The position numbers were made by a program, and so were the translations under genes. From Clonostachys chloroleuca (taxonomy: Eukaryota; Ascomycota; Sordariomycetes; Hypocreales; Bionectriaceae), in contig JBANAY010000003.1 in NCBI GenBank assembly GCA_037952775.1, positions 13,640,001-13,704,000 on the forward strand: a DNA stretch of 64,000 nucleotides, in the 5' to 3' direction. Below the pieces are notes generated by a model. It saw only the letters and a program-made list of their open reading frames with translations, was not told the DNA's origin and did not search any database. The number at the start of each line of letters is the position of its first letter. Positions within the stretch are counted from its first letter, which is position 1. Shown here piece by piece: positions 10,861 through 20,600 of this stretch.

Positions 10861-10952
10861 CATATGTTGCTTTGCCATATGTTGCTTTGCCATATGTTGC
10901 TTTGCCATATGTTGCTTTGCCACATGTTGCTTTTTGCCATACATTACTTTGC
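10861..10952 (+). repeat. 15-bp tandem repeat upstream of the ATP-grasp-like gene
   Basis: Four perfect copies of CATATGTTGCTTTGC run from 10861 to 10920, followed by two degraded units. The array begins only 45 bp beyond the inner end of the left arm and ends 23 bp before the ATG at 10976, so it lies in the promoter or leader of the next gene. The CATATG units could act as repeated binding sites; this is inference. Confidence 0.9.
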
Positions 10953-10975
10953 CACCAACGATATCCTTGCCCAAT

Positions 10976-13282
10976 ATGGTACGCTTTAGCTCAATAAATC
11001 AAATCGCAAAGTGCTTCCAAATATCCGAGAATGACGTCTCATCCCGATTTCCAGATGCAACTCCGAGGTTCTTCTCTGCATTACTTCAACTAGTCGGAAG
11101 GCATCCTGGTAGAACTTGGGAAGAAATATGTTCTGCCGTACTTGAAGCAAGAGCGCAATCTCAGCATCAATCGCACATCAGACACTTTGGCCGCAAGCTC
11201 TGTGAGACAGCTGGATTACTTCTTCAGAGCCAGAGGTACCCAAAAACATGGGCAACTCTGAAGTCTCTTAGCAAGGCCGCTAAAGAGATGATTGAAGTCA
11301 TTTCGGCGGACAACGAGGGCCAAAGAGATCTAGGAATGAACAAGAAAACGATTATCTGGTTCGATTCTCTGCCAGGCTTAGCCTTAATCAACCATATCCA
11401 CAATAGTGGCGAGTTATATTATGATCGAAAGGGCATAGAACAACATTTGGAATCAAGAATTCTAGAGATTTATCCCAGCTTTCCGACCCTTTCATGGTAT
11501 TATACCCCGACAGAGGATAGGACAGGCACGAGAATCGACACTGATCTACAATTCGCTATAAGAGCATTCTGCTTTTCTTTAGGCTGTAGGCTAAAGCAGC
11601 TATCTTTAAGCGCTTGGGGCCTCTTTCTTGAGGCTTTTATCAAATCCGAGCCCACCAAAGGGGAACAATGGCACACAGATTCCCATATTTCTCAAATTAC
11701 CTCTATCCTACAGAGCTTTAGCACAAAAAGCGTAAAGCTGCTACAATATAAACAAAGCTCTATACCAACAAATATTGTAGGGCCCGTCATATTCTTATCA
11801 GTCAAGGATTTAGCTATCCTCAGGGACTGTGATTATCTCTCCATTTTTGCCTCAAAAAGTCCACCTGCAGGGCGGAAGCAGCGCCGGATTGGAGACTATC
11901 TCGACATCCCGGGCTCCACGTGGGCGGTATTCCCCGGTCTTGATGCCAACTTTGGCCTACTTCTAGCAGCATTCACCTTCCATATGGGAGTCGAGATAGC
12001 GTCCCCAGACAAGGATATGTCACAGGACCTATTAGGTCTATGGAGGAGAGTTTTCCTCCACCTACTATATTCTTACAAGAGCTCCACAAAATATACATTT
12101 TGGATCGGACTTTCCCTCGAGAAATATATTAGTGAAAACCCATTCACTAGTATTAAAGTGTGTTTCTCAGATAATGAAATTTTTGGTCAGCCAGATGCCT
12201 ATTGCCTATCCAAAGGTGCATTGCATACAATGAGAGCCCGTCTGGGTTCATCCTTCATAGAATTCCACGGTGAAGATGAAGCATTTATTCACCAGTCTGT
12301 CTTAATGGCCCTCATTACTTCTGAATATGCTGCTACAAATATCCATTTCATGGATTGGGAGAAAACAAAAAATATCTTCATCAACACACTGCTCCGCTGT
12401 CGTTATGGTGAAGTGATTCTTCTTCTATCCTTGAACGCGTCTCATGCATTTGAGTCAAAGGATCTATACAAACAAATCAACATTCTGAAGCAGCTAGGTA
12501 TCCGAGTACGCGCCTATCCCAGTGAATTTGAGACACAGTGGTATAATGGGAAAATTGGGGATATCCGCGTATCAGATGAAATCGCTGCGGACCTCGGAGT
12601 CAGACGGCCAAAGACGTGCTTTGGCCAGGGCATCTGCAAGCTGACGAATCCAAAAACCCCCGTCGTGCTAAAGCGAACAGAAAGTTCTGGTGCAGCTGAC
12701 GTACATTTCCAAGACAAGGTCGCAAGAAACCTTCTGCAATGCATACTTCCCAGCCAAGATAGTCCTCGGTATCCTAACCCATTCTCTGTGCCATTCTATT
12801 TTCATCAAGAGCTGGTTAGGTCGATGCCAGAATATGGAGAACTTCGAGTTACAGTCGACAGCCAAGGGGAGATCCTGGCTATAATCCGTACCAAGTTCAA
12901 CTGGGGCCAAAGCGATCGGCCTATGGCGTTCCAGGAAGCCACAACAGACGATTTCCAGTGGTATTCGTCCAATGAGAAAGAGAGAGAGAAGAAAATGGCC
13001 GAGTTACGTGACTCTGTTCGTCGGTTCCATTTAAGCATCGTAAGTAGAGATGAGGCAGAGGCTTACGAAACCATACGTCTCGTAGGTGCTCGTTATGATG
13101 TTGCAATTATCGAGGGACCCCAAGGCCCCTCATTCTTCTGCAACGAAATCACACGTGCCCTAGCCGCAGATTTGATGTCATCTTGTCTTCCTCAGCCCTA
13201 TCTTAGAATTCTTCGTGCTTGGGCCACAGAAATAGCGAGGAACATACTCACCACCACACCGATAGGAGCAAAGCGAAGCTAG
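10976..13282 (+). CDS. large protein with a C-terminal ATP-grasp-like region
   Basis: A single uninterrupted frame encodes 768 aa from the first ATG (MVRFSSINQIAKCF) after the tandem repeats. The N-terminal 550 residues are not recognised. From about residue 560 the order of motifs resembles an ATP-grasp fold: PVVLKRTESSGAADVHF (candidate nucleotide-binding lysine and loop), GELRVTVDSQGEILAIIRTK at about 620 (the G-x-x-R-V strand pair), and GPQGPSFFCNEITRA at about 720 (N-E-I of the metal-binding strand). ATP-grasp enzymes join a carboxylate to an amine or thiol through an acyl phosphate. No signal peptide is seen. The gene is intact while nearly everything around it is decayed, which suggests selection or recent arrival. 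The ATP-grasp call is by eye; the N-terminal part could be a new domain. Confidence 0.6.
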   Translation: MVRFSSINQIAKCFQISENDVSSRFPDATPRFFSALLQLVGRHPGRTWEEICSAVLEARAQSQHQSHIRHFGRKLCETAGLLLQSQRYPKTWATLKSLSKAAKEMIEVISADNEGQRDLGMNKKTIIWFDSLPGLALINHIHNSGELYYDRKGIEQHLESRILEIYPSFPTLSWYYTPTEDRTGTRIDTDLQFAIRAFCFSLGCRLKQLSLSAWGLFLEAFIKSEPTKGEQWHTDSHISQITSILQSFSTKSVKLLQYKQSSIPTNIVGPVIFLSVKDLAILRDCDYLSIFASKSPPAGRKQRRIGDYLDIPGSTWAVFPGLDANFGLLLAAFTFHMGVEIASPDKDMSQDLLGLWRRVFLHLLYSYKSSTKYTFWIGLSLEKYISENPFTSIKVCFSDNEIFGQPDAYCLSKGALHTMRARLGSSFIEFHGEDEAFIHQSVLMALITSEYAATNIHFMDWEKTKNIFINTLLRCRYGEVILLLSLNASHAFESKDLYKQINILKQLGIRVRAYPSEFETQWYNGKIGDIRVSDEIAADLGVRRPKTCFGQGICKLTNPKTPVVLKRTESSGAADVHFQDKVARNLLQCILPSQDSPRYPNPFSVPFYFHQELVRSMPEYGELRVTVDSQGEILAIIRTKFNWGQSDRPMAFQEATTDDFQWYSSNEKEREKKMAELRDSVRRFHLSIVSRDEAEAYETIRLVGARYDVAIIEGPQGPSFFCNEITRALAADLMSSCLPQPYLRILRAWATEIARNILTTTPIGAKRS

Positions 13283-13859
13283 AAAGAGAGTACATGAGAG
13301 AAATGATAATATGTATTTTGCTTAGATAGGACAATTAAATAACAGGCGATGATAAACTATATGCTTCGGCTTGTGTTCCTCATTTCTCCTCTTTCTCGCG
13401 GAGGGACTTAGATCGCTGAATTAAAGCTATAAATACAAGCGCTTCCAGCAACCTTATCAACAACAATGAGGATTGACTCAAAACAGCGATCCAACTCAGT
13501 GCCGAAGCCGTCTAGCATAAATATCCTGAGTAAAATGCTAACTAATTGACTGATTTTATAAGCCTTGAGTGAATATAAGACTAAAACCAAAGTTACCTAC
13601 GCAATAGAATAAAGAGACGTCTTGAGGAGCTTGAGCGTAATGTTCCGGCTTCTGAAGAGGTCAAGAAAGAGGAATGGAATGTCCCCATGAACAACGCTAA
13701 AGAAGTTTTTACCAACCCTGCTTCTCCATTCTTTTCAATTTCATAACAGTATCGCGGCACATGACCGAGTGGACAAGGGTCCAAGTAGAATTAGCGACCT
13801 TTGCGTATCCCCAAATCGGTTGCATCTAGTCTATTTCTGAGACGGGAGAGCTCAAGAAT
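13283..13859. other. no supported gene
   Basis: The stretch follows the ATP-grasp-like gene and precedes a kinase-like relic. Some of 13600-13800 may be the missing N-terminal part of that relic, but no motif can be named. Confidence 0.35.
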
Positions 13860-14230
13860 GTGGGCCCCTTTTCGAGATCGTCTGACTACTTCGCTGCTGT
13901 CGCAAATACCTCAATCGAGAAGCTAGATTCATCCACGAAGCTAGGTGCCCTTGTCTTTCGCGATATTCTACTTAAGACTACCCTATTTATGGATATGGAC
14001 ACTAATAAGCGATTTCCACTTAATCACATGGACCTTGGCACGCAGAATATACTTGTTGACGACGACCTCAACTTTATTGCCATCATCGACTGGAAGTTTG
14101 CCCAAACTGCTCCATGACAGGTCAACCACTAACCTATGCCTTTCCCGCTACTAGGTATAGATATCGAGGATATCCTCAGGGATCCCAGTAATCTCGCGCA
14201 TATGAATGTACTACAGAAGCAGGGATAAAA
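13860..14230 (+). pseudogene. aminoglycoside phosphotransferase-like relic (C-terminal part)
   Basis: The segment encodes the catalytic heart of a fungal APH/choline-kinase-like protein: PLNHMDLGTQNILVDDDLNF, then IAIIDWKFAQTAP. These correspond to the Brenner-type H-x-D-x-x-x-x-N catalytic loop and the I-D-W metal-binding motif. After TAP the frame meets TGA where the family normally has Trp, and then a TAA within NH-stop-PMPFPL. Downstream reading resumes with GIDIEDILRDPSNLAHMNV. Both stops can arise by single transitions or a single base change, so the gene is recently dead or RIP-damaged. The N-terminal lobe was not found. The locus could once have encoded a small-molecule or protein kinase-like enzyme. 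Confidence 0.65.
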
Positions 14231-14639
14231 GGTCCGGGTTTCGCACGTCATGCCGCTCAGCAGCCCAGTTGAAGGAGCTTGTTTTCGCAGCCTAGAGAGA
14301 AATTCATGCTTTTTTCCTTGTTCAATTGGAACCCTAACTTCTGACTGTTGAATGATTTGACTGATCAATCGCGAAACCTCGCGAAGCCTCTGTTCAATTG
14401 AGGCTGGCTGTGGCCTCAAGAGGCACTCCGACGAGAGTTTCAAATGCTCCCTTTGTGAGAGAATCTCCTCTCTTCTCAATCCGTTCAATCTCTCGAGGCG
14501 AGGAAGGTCTTCGTGCGATGAATCACACTGCGGGCGATGAAGCTGTCAACTAACGCGATAACCGCTGTGTGCCACATACCCTTGTGTTGTGTGGTTGTGG
14601 GTGTTGTGTGTGTGGACAGCTTCTTCTCTCACCGCTTCA

Positions 14640-14900
14640 CTACAGCAGGACTTTCCTCGACGAATCTATAATCGGAAGTTCGAAGAGGCCGAGACAGAGC
14701 TTGAAGAGAGGGGCGACCTCTTGGAGGTTTATTCGCCGACACATTAAAAAACCAGCGTCAGGGTATACGCATACTTTACCAATTTAGCTCGCTGGCCGCA
14801 GGTCGATGCGGAACTAGTACGCCAGATGGTACAGTTAGCCTTTGGATTAGACAGAGACAAGGCGGAAGAATATGTTCGGAAAATTGAGTACAGCTGAGAG
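14640..14900 (+). pseudogene. short gene relic, perhaps the tail of the kinase-like gene
   Basis: Two good protein-like pieces lie here on the plus strand: FEEAETELEERGDLLEVYSP near 14685-14745, then a TAA, and ARWPQVDAELVRQMVQLAFG followed by LDRDKAEEYVRKIEYS near 14785-14895. The second resembles the final helices of fungal APH-like proteins (LV.Q.VQLAFGLDR...), so both may belong to the relic that starts at 13860. The link is inference. Confidence 0.45.
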
Positions 14901-15034
14901 AGCCGCGCTTGCAGTATGCAGGCCTAGAGGGTAAGATATGTGTAGAGCAGGGGTATCATGACAAGAATCTCAATGTTTGTTAAACTCGGGCTTACTCATG
15001 GAAACAGTTGTCGATAATCGTTATTCGTAAGCGC

Positions 15035-15598
15035 AAACCGACTCTGTCTGTGTTGGAGCCGAGCGGGCGATAGGAAGGTATCGTCAACTACCGAGATAAT
15101 CAATGAACGTTGAAGCCCGCAGCCCAGCCTGTTCGAACGCTCATACAATTCACTAATAACTAACATCAGGAATTCCGTGGAAGCCGGCCCGGCTTCAAAA
15201 GCGAAAGTAAGGTTCAATCACACGACAGCCGCGGCTACGATGCAACAGACCTGGAAGGATCAGTTTCACCGAGAGGGGTCAGTGGGCTAGGTTGGAAGAT
15301 CATAACCTAACTGGAACCGATCATCAGAACCCTGGTCTATTGGCGCGAGCAACCCTGGCCGGTAGGAGTGATCGCAACCTACTGACCTGACGATTAACCT
15401 AATACCGAGAGACCGGCGCGGGCCCGATGCCTCGAAGAGCGTTCTGATCCTATTGAACACACGGCTTGAAGGAAGAGGATGACCCCGGCCATCCGGATAT
15501 GAATATCCCGAGCAATTACTAGCTAGAGGGATATCGGAAGGATCTTACGAGCCTGAGACCGGGCTGCTCGCATGAGAACACGATCGAGGGATTCTCAG
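15035..15598 (+). repeat. dispersed repeat, copy 2
   Basis: This is the second copy of the 575-bp repeat at 5990-6565, same orientation, about 9 kb away. It starts near TGTTGGAGCCGAGCGGGCGA, a TG-start that would suit an LTR. It is followed directly by a 15-bp tandem array that copy 1 lacks. The left arm and the ATP-grasp-like gene lie between the two copies. Confidence 0.6.
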
Positions 15599-15600
15599 GG

Positions 15601-15720
15601 CGTCTCATGCCAAAACGTCTCATGCCAAAACGTCTCATGCCAAAACGTCTCATGCCAAAACGTCTCATGCCAAAACGTTTCATGCCAAAACGTCTTATGT
15701 TAAAATACCCCATGCTAAAA
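15601..15720. repeat. 15-bp tandem repeat array
   Basis: Eight units of CGTCTCATGCCAAAA are present. The first five are perfect. The sixth and seventh differ only by C to T changes, and the eighth is more diverged. The gradient of C to T changes towards one end looks like localised deamination or RIP-type mutation. On the minus strand the array reads as a run of MRRFG units, which is an artefact of the repeat rather than a protein. Confidence 0.95.
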
Positions 15721-17100
15721 GTTTCATAATGAATGAAAAGTGCCACATTATATTACTATACTTAAAATTTAAGACTTTCTGTTACTTGGGGCCTCCGGAA
15801 AACATGACGTTGAATTATATATCGATCAACCCGGCACAGCGAGACTATTAACCGAATGCTGTTACCACTTGTGCATCAACCTTACAGATTACGCCAGTAT
15901 ATCTGACAATCTTGTACTGCCAGATAGAGTGCTATTTACCGGAAATGTCGAAGTATTCTCCGAGTGTGGGCTATAAAAATCTTAAAAGATCCCAGCAGAC
16001 TTCTGCAACCGAACGCTAAATCTCCCATGTTCTTGAGAAGCAATGTTTTCAACTTAAAGAACTTTTGTCGCAGAAGAACGCACTATACATTTCTCCGTCG
16101 TGTGCTTAATACACCAACTCAAACACCTACGAATTAGCGGCCGCTATTTGCAGCCGGGAGGCTCTGCTACAGTTCGTTCGCCTGGTGGATGCACGGAAAC
16201 TCTTTCAGACGCCCAGAATGATTCCACAGCTATTAGGTCAATACTAACAATAGATCAATACATAGAGATACTTTAATTTTAAGAACCCAAAATCCAAACA
16301 AGACTAACCATATCCTCCTCAATATCAGGAGTAACCACGAATCCCCGGAGAATATTGTTTGTTGAACGCTCCGGCCCGTAATATTTAATATTGTGCCGTT
16401 GAACAGACCAAGACCCATTAATCCATAGACCAATGAACAGACCCAGCGACCTTGTATGCTCTAAAACATCCACATCCTGTGATTCATGAACAGTGAGAGT
16501 TTTCCACAGTGTCCCAGCAGCTGCAGAAAATCGCGAGCCAACTTTTTTAATGCTTTTTCCGCAAAGCTATTGACAGATCCAACCGTTGCCAGCACGTAAA
16601 GGCGTTCGTATTGTTTGAATCCGTCGAGATAAATGTGCGAGCAGTAGCACCATGCTCCTAGCCCCTGAGTCCCTGAGGGGACTTGGGGAGCGAATACCGA
16701 TGATAATTAATAGCAACGCATAGCTGCCAAGACAGAAGTGCGAGAAAATGCAAGCCATCATGGAGAGGGAAAGTCTACGGGGTCTGTTCCATCGCCTGGA
16801 TGCGCGAAATCGCAAGAATGTGGCACTTGCAGGCCTGAGGATCCGTACATTGGCAGACATCTTTGCGACTTTGCAAGGGGAGTATGTTTAGGAGAGTATC
16901 GATGGAGGCTCTCACCGGCGCCATAGTAGGGAGCCGGGGCCCGCGTCGTCGGGGAAAATCATCGGCGGTGTAGAAGCCATAGTCGAGAACGAGGCTCGAG
17001 TAGGACCGAGGCATCAGGTCGGGCTGAAGAGGTCCGGCCCTCGCAGAACGATGGCTAGAAGCCACGCAAACGGGCTAGAACTACGAGGCGTCGAGAGAGG
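15721..17100. other. no supported gene
   Basis: Positions 15721-16560 are AT-rich or mixed and hold no motif that I can name. From 16560 to 17100 GC content rises and several overlapping open frames occur, but none shows a recognisable family pattern. Confidence 0.4.
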
Positions 17101-17499
17101 AGCGAGTCCGAGCAAGCACGTGATCTCGCCGGCGTCATGCGTGCGTTGGAGGAAGAGTTCACAGAGCAGGAGCGGCTGTCTCACATGCAAACGTGGTGTA
17201 CGCCAATGAGCTATGAGAGAAAGGTGAAGGCTACTGAGAATTTCTACAACGCGTTCCATGACGCGAGAACTCTGCCGATCCTCACCTGCAAGTCCTGTTA
17301 TCGCAAGCATAGCCGAGCTGAGCTAGAGGAAGTCGAGTGGGACCGGTGGGTGGAAAGCGCAATAGAGAAACGCGACAAATCACCTTTCAAGTGCGTTCAT
17401 TATTTCGCTCCTCCTCCAGCCCCCTCCGGGACAAAGATTGACGGGTGCGCAGACCCTGTGAGATATTTGGGGAGAGTAATCTTGTGTCCTGCAGCGTAG
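17101..17499 (+). pseudogene. Cys-containing protein fragment of unknown family
   Basis: A plus-strand frame of about 120 aa starts within a basic segment and contains MQTWCTPMSYERKVKATENF, then ILTCKSCYRKHSRAELEEVE and FKCVHYFAP. The CKSC pair plus later Cys and His could form a zinc-binding module. The sharp GC rise relative to the flanks and the lack of a clear start suggest a fragment of a larger gene, possibly from a DNA transposon or helitron-type replicon. I could not confirm this. Confidence 0.3.
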
Positions 17500-17634
17500 T
17501 TGCACGCGCGGTTAGGATGTGAGCACATGTTTCCTGGTGAACTAAAGGATCTCACGTCGGTCGAGGAGAAGCTCATCGCACAACAATAAAAATAACAGCG
17601 ACAATGAAACTATTTACCAGCCAATTTTGAAATT

Positions 17635-18200
17635 TAATAATCAGCAATTCAAAATCCTTGGCGATCCTAAGTAGGAAGAAGACCATTTCCTTTTCATCGA
17701 AGGCGGTGAGGTGATGAAAAAAATATATTTGCTAAAGTATCTAGACAATGAAGAGCGTTTCAGGGTCCTGGAGAAGACTATGCAACATAGGCACAATGCT
17801 GTGATGTGCACCTACTCGGCTTATGGCCCTGAAGAGTGGAGGAAACAAAGAGCTAGAAGAAAGGAATAAGAACCAGGAAGCTAGGATCCTTCAAGGGCTG
17901 AGGATCAAACCGAAATGCGATGAGATAGTCCAGAGTCTTAGTCATCCCAAGCCAGCCGCCATCGGATATCAGGTGCTGTACACCAAGACGTACCTTCGTC
18001 AAACCTCTGGGTCGTTAGGGCCAGGTAGTTAAGGAGAAGCTGGAAAAGTTTATCGGTGTCAAGAAAGAGAAAGGAGGATTATTCTTTTCTTGCCAATGGG
18101 ATGGGATAACAGAACTGAGACTTGAGAGGAGTTTCACAAAGTTCTAGGCTATGCTGCGCTTCATGCATGCCTCGCTATCGGCGAAAAGCTTCATATAAAT
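17635..18200 (+). pseudogene. decayed third copy of gene A
   Basis: Plus-strand pieces align with the second half of gene A. They include IYLLKYLDNEERFRVLEKTM (gene A has IYLLKYLENGERFWVPEKT), NAVMCTYSAYGPEEW, NKNQEARILQGLRIKPK, and EKLEKFIGVKKEKGGLFFSC followed by QWDGITEL. Frame changes and stops interrupt it (for example TAA at about 17867 and 18029). It is far more diverged than the two arms are from one another, so it represents an older insertion or a related subfamily. Orientation is the same as the right arm. Confidence 0.75.
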
Positions 18201-18321
18201 ATAAGATAGATCTAGCGGACCTCACCTTTCATAAGAGGATGATCTAGAAGGTAATTTACTACGTGCTTTATCGATTATCACGCCGTTTTGTGCATAAGAT
18301 CAAATGTTGTACCCACTATAC

Positions 18322-19353
18322 CTATGCCTTAGATACTACTACTACACGCTGAAATTCGAGTTGTAGTTTCCCAATAGAGCCTATAAATTCTTTGTACTCT
18401 TCCCATGGCATTATAACTTTCCAGGCACTATAACAATGACGGCGAAATTTCAGGGCGTGACCTGAATATAATCGGTCTTCATTTTCGAAAACAATGTCCC
18501 TGAGTCGAAACCTTAGTTTTGAAGTTCCGGGCCCTCTCGTTATCTCTGTTACTTCTCCATTAAACAAGGGAAACTGCCAAGAGCATGACCTCAAGTTCAT
18601 AATAAATTTCCATCCATCCTGCTTCCGCTCGATTGGAAGAGATTGTAACCATGCAACTATGTCCCTTTGGTTGTCGAGATCAATAACAAATTCCTGACTT
18701 GAAGCGGGCACAGAATAGTAGCCAGCTACCACTTGAATGGTTTTGACTTTGGCTGTTCTCGGATCAAGTCTGTCAATAAAGGGAATCAGATCACGAAGTG
18801 CCTTCCAGTTAACAAGTACAGTGTGGTAGAGAGTAGTGATATTACAATAGCATTGTAAAACACCATCGAGAAAAACTATATCATGGCGAGGATTAATCCT
18901 AACAGGAGATCCACACAGCGAAGGGAGTCTGCAAGTACTTCTCTGGGTAAGATTTCCGCAGAGGATGGAACATGACTCTTTCGAAACACAGCGGTGGGCC
19001 TCCTTATTGATGCGGATATGAGCAGCATGAATTTGGCGCATGTCTCCTGCTGCAAACTCCCAAATAATATTTCGGATCTCTGGGGGAAGATTGGGAAATA
19101 AGGGAAACGATTTTCTCTGGCGAATAGAGACGGAGCCCCTCGTGGCAAACTCCCAGATCATGTATTGTATCTTCTGAGGAAGCCTTGAGCCCAAATGAAT
19201 AAAAAAGTAAAATAGCGGCACTCCCCTGTAGTCGTCCCCTGCCTCTCCAGGCTCAGTGAGCATCGGCAGAGTTGATTTCCAGTCTTGGTAGAACACATCG
19301 TGAAGGGAATCACATGGGTATAGTAAATTGATAATCGGCGTATATTCAGCCAT
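18322..19353 (-). CDS. 2EXR-domain protein
   Basis: One uninterrupted frame gives 343 aa from the ATG at 19353 (MAEYTPIINLLYP). It has two F-box-like EXR signatures, SRLPQKIQYMIWEFATRG and FPNLPPEIRNIIWEFAAGD. These define the fungal 2EXR family, which is common, of unknown biochemical role, and often expanded in accessory regions. Downstream is typical family content with RINPRHDIVFLDG. The gene sits between the decayed gene A and gene B copies, in opposite orientation, where the intact modules have only an AT-rich spacer. It is undamaged, unlike its surroundings. Confidence 0.75.
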   Translation of the reverse strand: MAEYTPIINLLYPCDSLHDVFYQDWKSTLPMLTEPGEAGDDYRGVPLFYFFIHLGSRLPQKIQYMIWEFATRGSVSIRQRKSFPLFPNLPPEIRNIIWEFAAGDMRQIHAAHIRINKEAHRCVSKESCSILCGNLTQRSTCRLPSLCGSPVRINPRHDIVFLDGVLQCYCNITTLYHTVLVNWKALRDLIPFIDRLDPRTAKVKTIQVVAGYYSVPASSQEFVIDLDNQRDIVAWLQSLPIERKQDGWKFIMNLRSCSWQFPLFNGEVTEITRGPGTSKLRFRLRDIVFENEDRLYSGHALKFRRHCYSAWKVIMPWEEYKEFIGSIGKLQLEFQRVVVVSKA

Positions 19354-19549
19354 GCTTGAATTGGTTGCGAAGGCAAATACGGACAAGTTCCATGAACAAT
19401 TCTGTATGCTTTCAACTTATAGCTGCCTTCTCTGCCTAGGTACGATTAAGATCAGTGCTTGCACTTGTACTCATATATTCTGCAGGGTTCTGGCCTTAGT
19501 CCACAGAATAGGTTAGAGCTACCCATGGAGATCAAGCAATATGTCGCAA

Positions 19550-19665
19550 TTTACTACCGAAAGTACCGTGCATTCCGCGAATCGTTAGTCGGCGTGGCAG
19601 AGGCTAGTTCATACATTCAACAATCGCTTTTTGATGCCGAAACTACTATGCATTCGGCGAGTGGC
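19550..19665 (+). repeat. iteron units next to the gene B relic
   Basis: Two units of the subterminal motif lie here: TACCGTGCATTCCGCGAATC at 19563-19582, and CCGAAACTACTATGCATTCG followed by GCGAGTGGC at 19638-19666. The second closely matches the unit in the spacer of the right arm (29403-29434, GGAACTACTATGCATTCAGC), which confirms that this segment is homologous to the A-B spacer. Confidence 0.6.
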
Positions 19666-19887
19666 ATTATGTGTCGGTGTGCACGGGTTCTAAGACAAAT
19701 TTCTCTGTTCCCGGCATTCGCCATTACGTTAAGGAAAAATAACTTTCCACTTAATTTTTAAACTTGCCCATGTATGTATGTACGTATATATATTCTATGT
19801 GAACATCCTAATATATTGCTTAGCTTCCTACCTTGTTGATCCCTTGAGCTACCATTGATTAGATTAGTTCGCTACGTTTCATCAATT

Positions 19888-20365
19888 ATGCCGGCCAAAT
19901 TGAGGCATAAATTAAAGCAAAAATGCTTCCTGCGAGAAGAGACAAAAACAGATTCTATCGAGGTACAGATGGAAGAAACCGTGCAGCTTGAGGGGCAGGC
20001 CAAGGAGGCAGATGAGCAATTTGATGCATACAAGAAACGGCTTGGAGACCAAATCCAGAATGCAATCAAACAGCTGCTGAGAGAGGCAGACGGCCATCAG
20101 GGAGGCTTGAGGAGCAAGTCAAGGAGGTAAAATACTGCTTCGGGTGGAGGCGGAGGAGCAGCTTAATGAATTTACGGCCTAGATTAAACAAATCATCAAC
20201 GAAGCACAACGGAAGATGATTGGAATCATTTGCTAACAACTCTATCTATGTGATATCTAGCTTTCTACCAAATACAAGGAGCTCGGTGTACCTAGAGAGA
20301 TTGAGGGACAATATGCCATTTGAGCCGCTTGGTCAGACCAATCTGAAGTGGAGCATGTCGAATTC
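19888..20365 (+). pseudogene. decayed third copy of gene B
   Basis: The start is well preserved (MPAKLRHKLKQKCFLREETK; the intact gene has MPAQLRHKPKKRC), then VQMEETVQLEGQAKEADEQF and DAYKKRLGDQ. It contains frameshifts and stops after about 70 codons, while nucleotide similarity continues to about 20365 (CTTGGTCAGACCAATCTGAA against CTTGATCAGATCAACCTGCA in the intact copy). It ends where a MITE-like element begins at 20384. A short match (GCTTCCGGGTGTAG) to the gene B tail occurs beyond it, at 20587-20600. Confidence 0.75.
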
Positions 20366-20383
20366 GAAGAATAAATAATAAAT

Positions 20384-20538
20384 ACCGTATTATCTCGAAT
20401 TTTTCAGAAAAATCTATGCCTGTATGATACTAACCTTAGTTATAAAATCCATAAATCCCGCTTTTTCTACGGCGTTGATTTGTCCCCCGCGGGAAAACAG
20501 AGATACAGATTTTTCTGATTAATTTGAGATAATACGGT
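20384..20538. mobile_element. MITE-like element inside the gene B relic
   Basis: This 155-bp element has 32-bp imperfect terminal inverted repeats: ACCGTATTATCTCGAATTTT at 20384-20403 continuing to 20415, and its complement ending AATTTGAGATAATACGGT at 20521-20538. Only a few mismatches separate the two ends. Such short elements are non-autonomous DNA transposons. It interrupts the gene B relic, so it inserted after the module did. A target-site duplication was not clear. Confidence 0.8.
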
Positions 20539-20600
20539 GGATTAAAGGCCAAACCACGGAACCAATGGCGGCGCTTCCTGGGCTTATGCTTCCGGGTGTA

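Noticed and set aside
10794..10997. Frame with LPYVALPYVA repeats
   Set aside because: It arises from the 15-bp tandem repeats before the ATP-grasp-like gene, not from a protein-coding constraint.
15519..15746. Minus-strand frame with a run of MRRFG repeats
   Set aside because: It is a translation of the 15-bp tandem array; length divisible by three keeps the frame open by chance.
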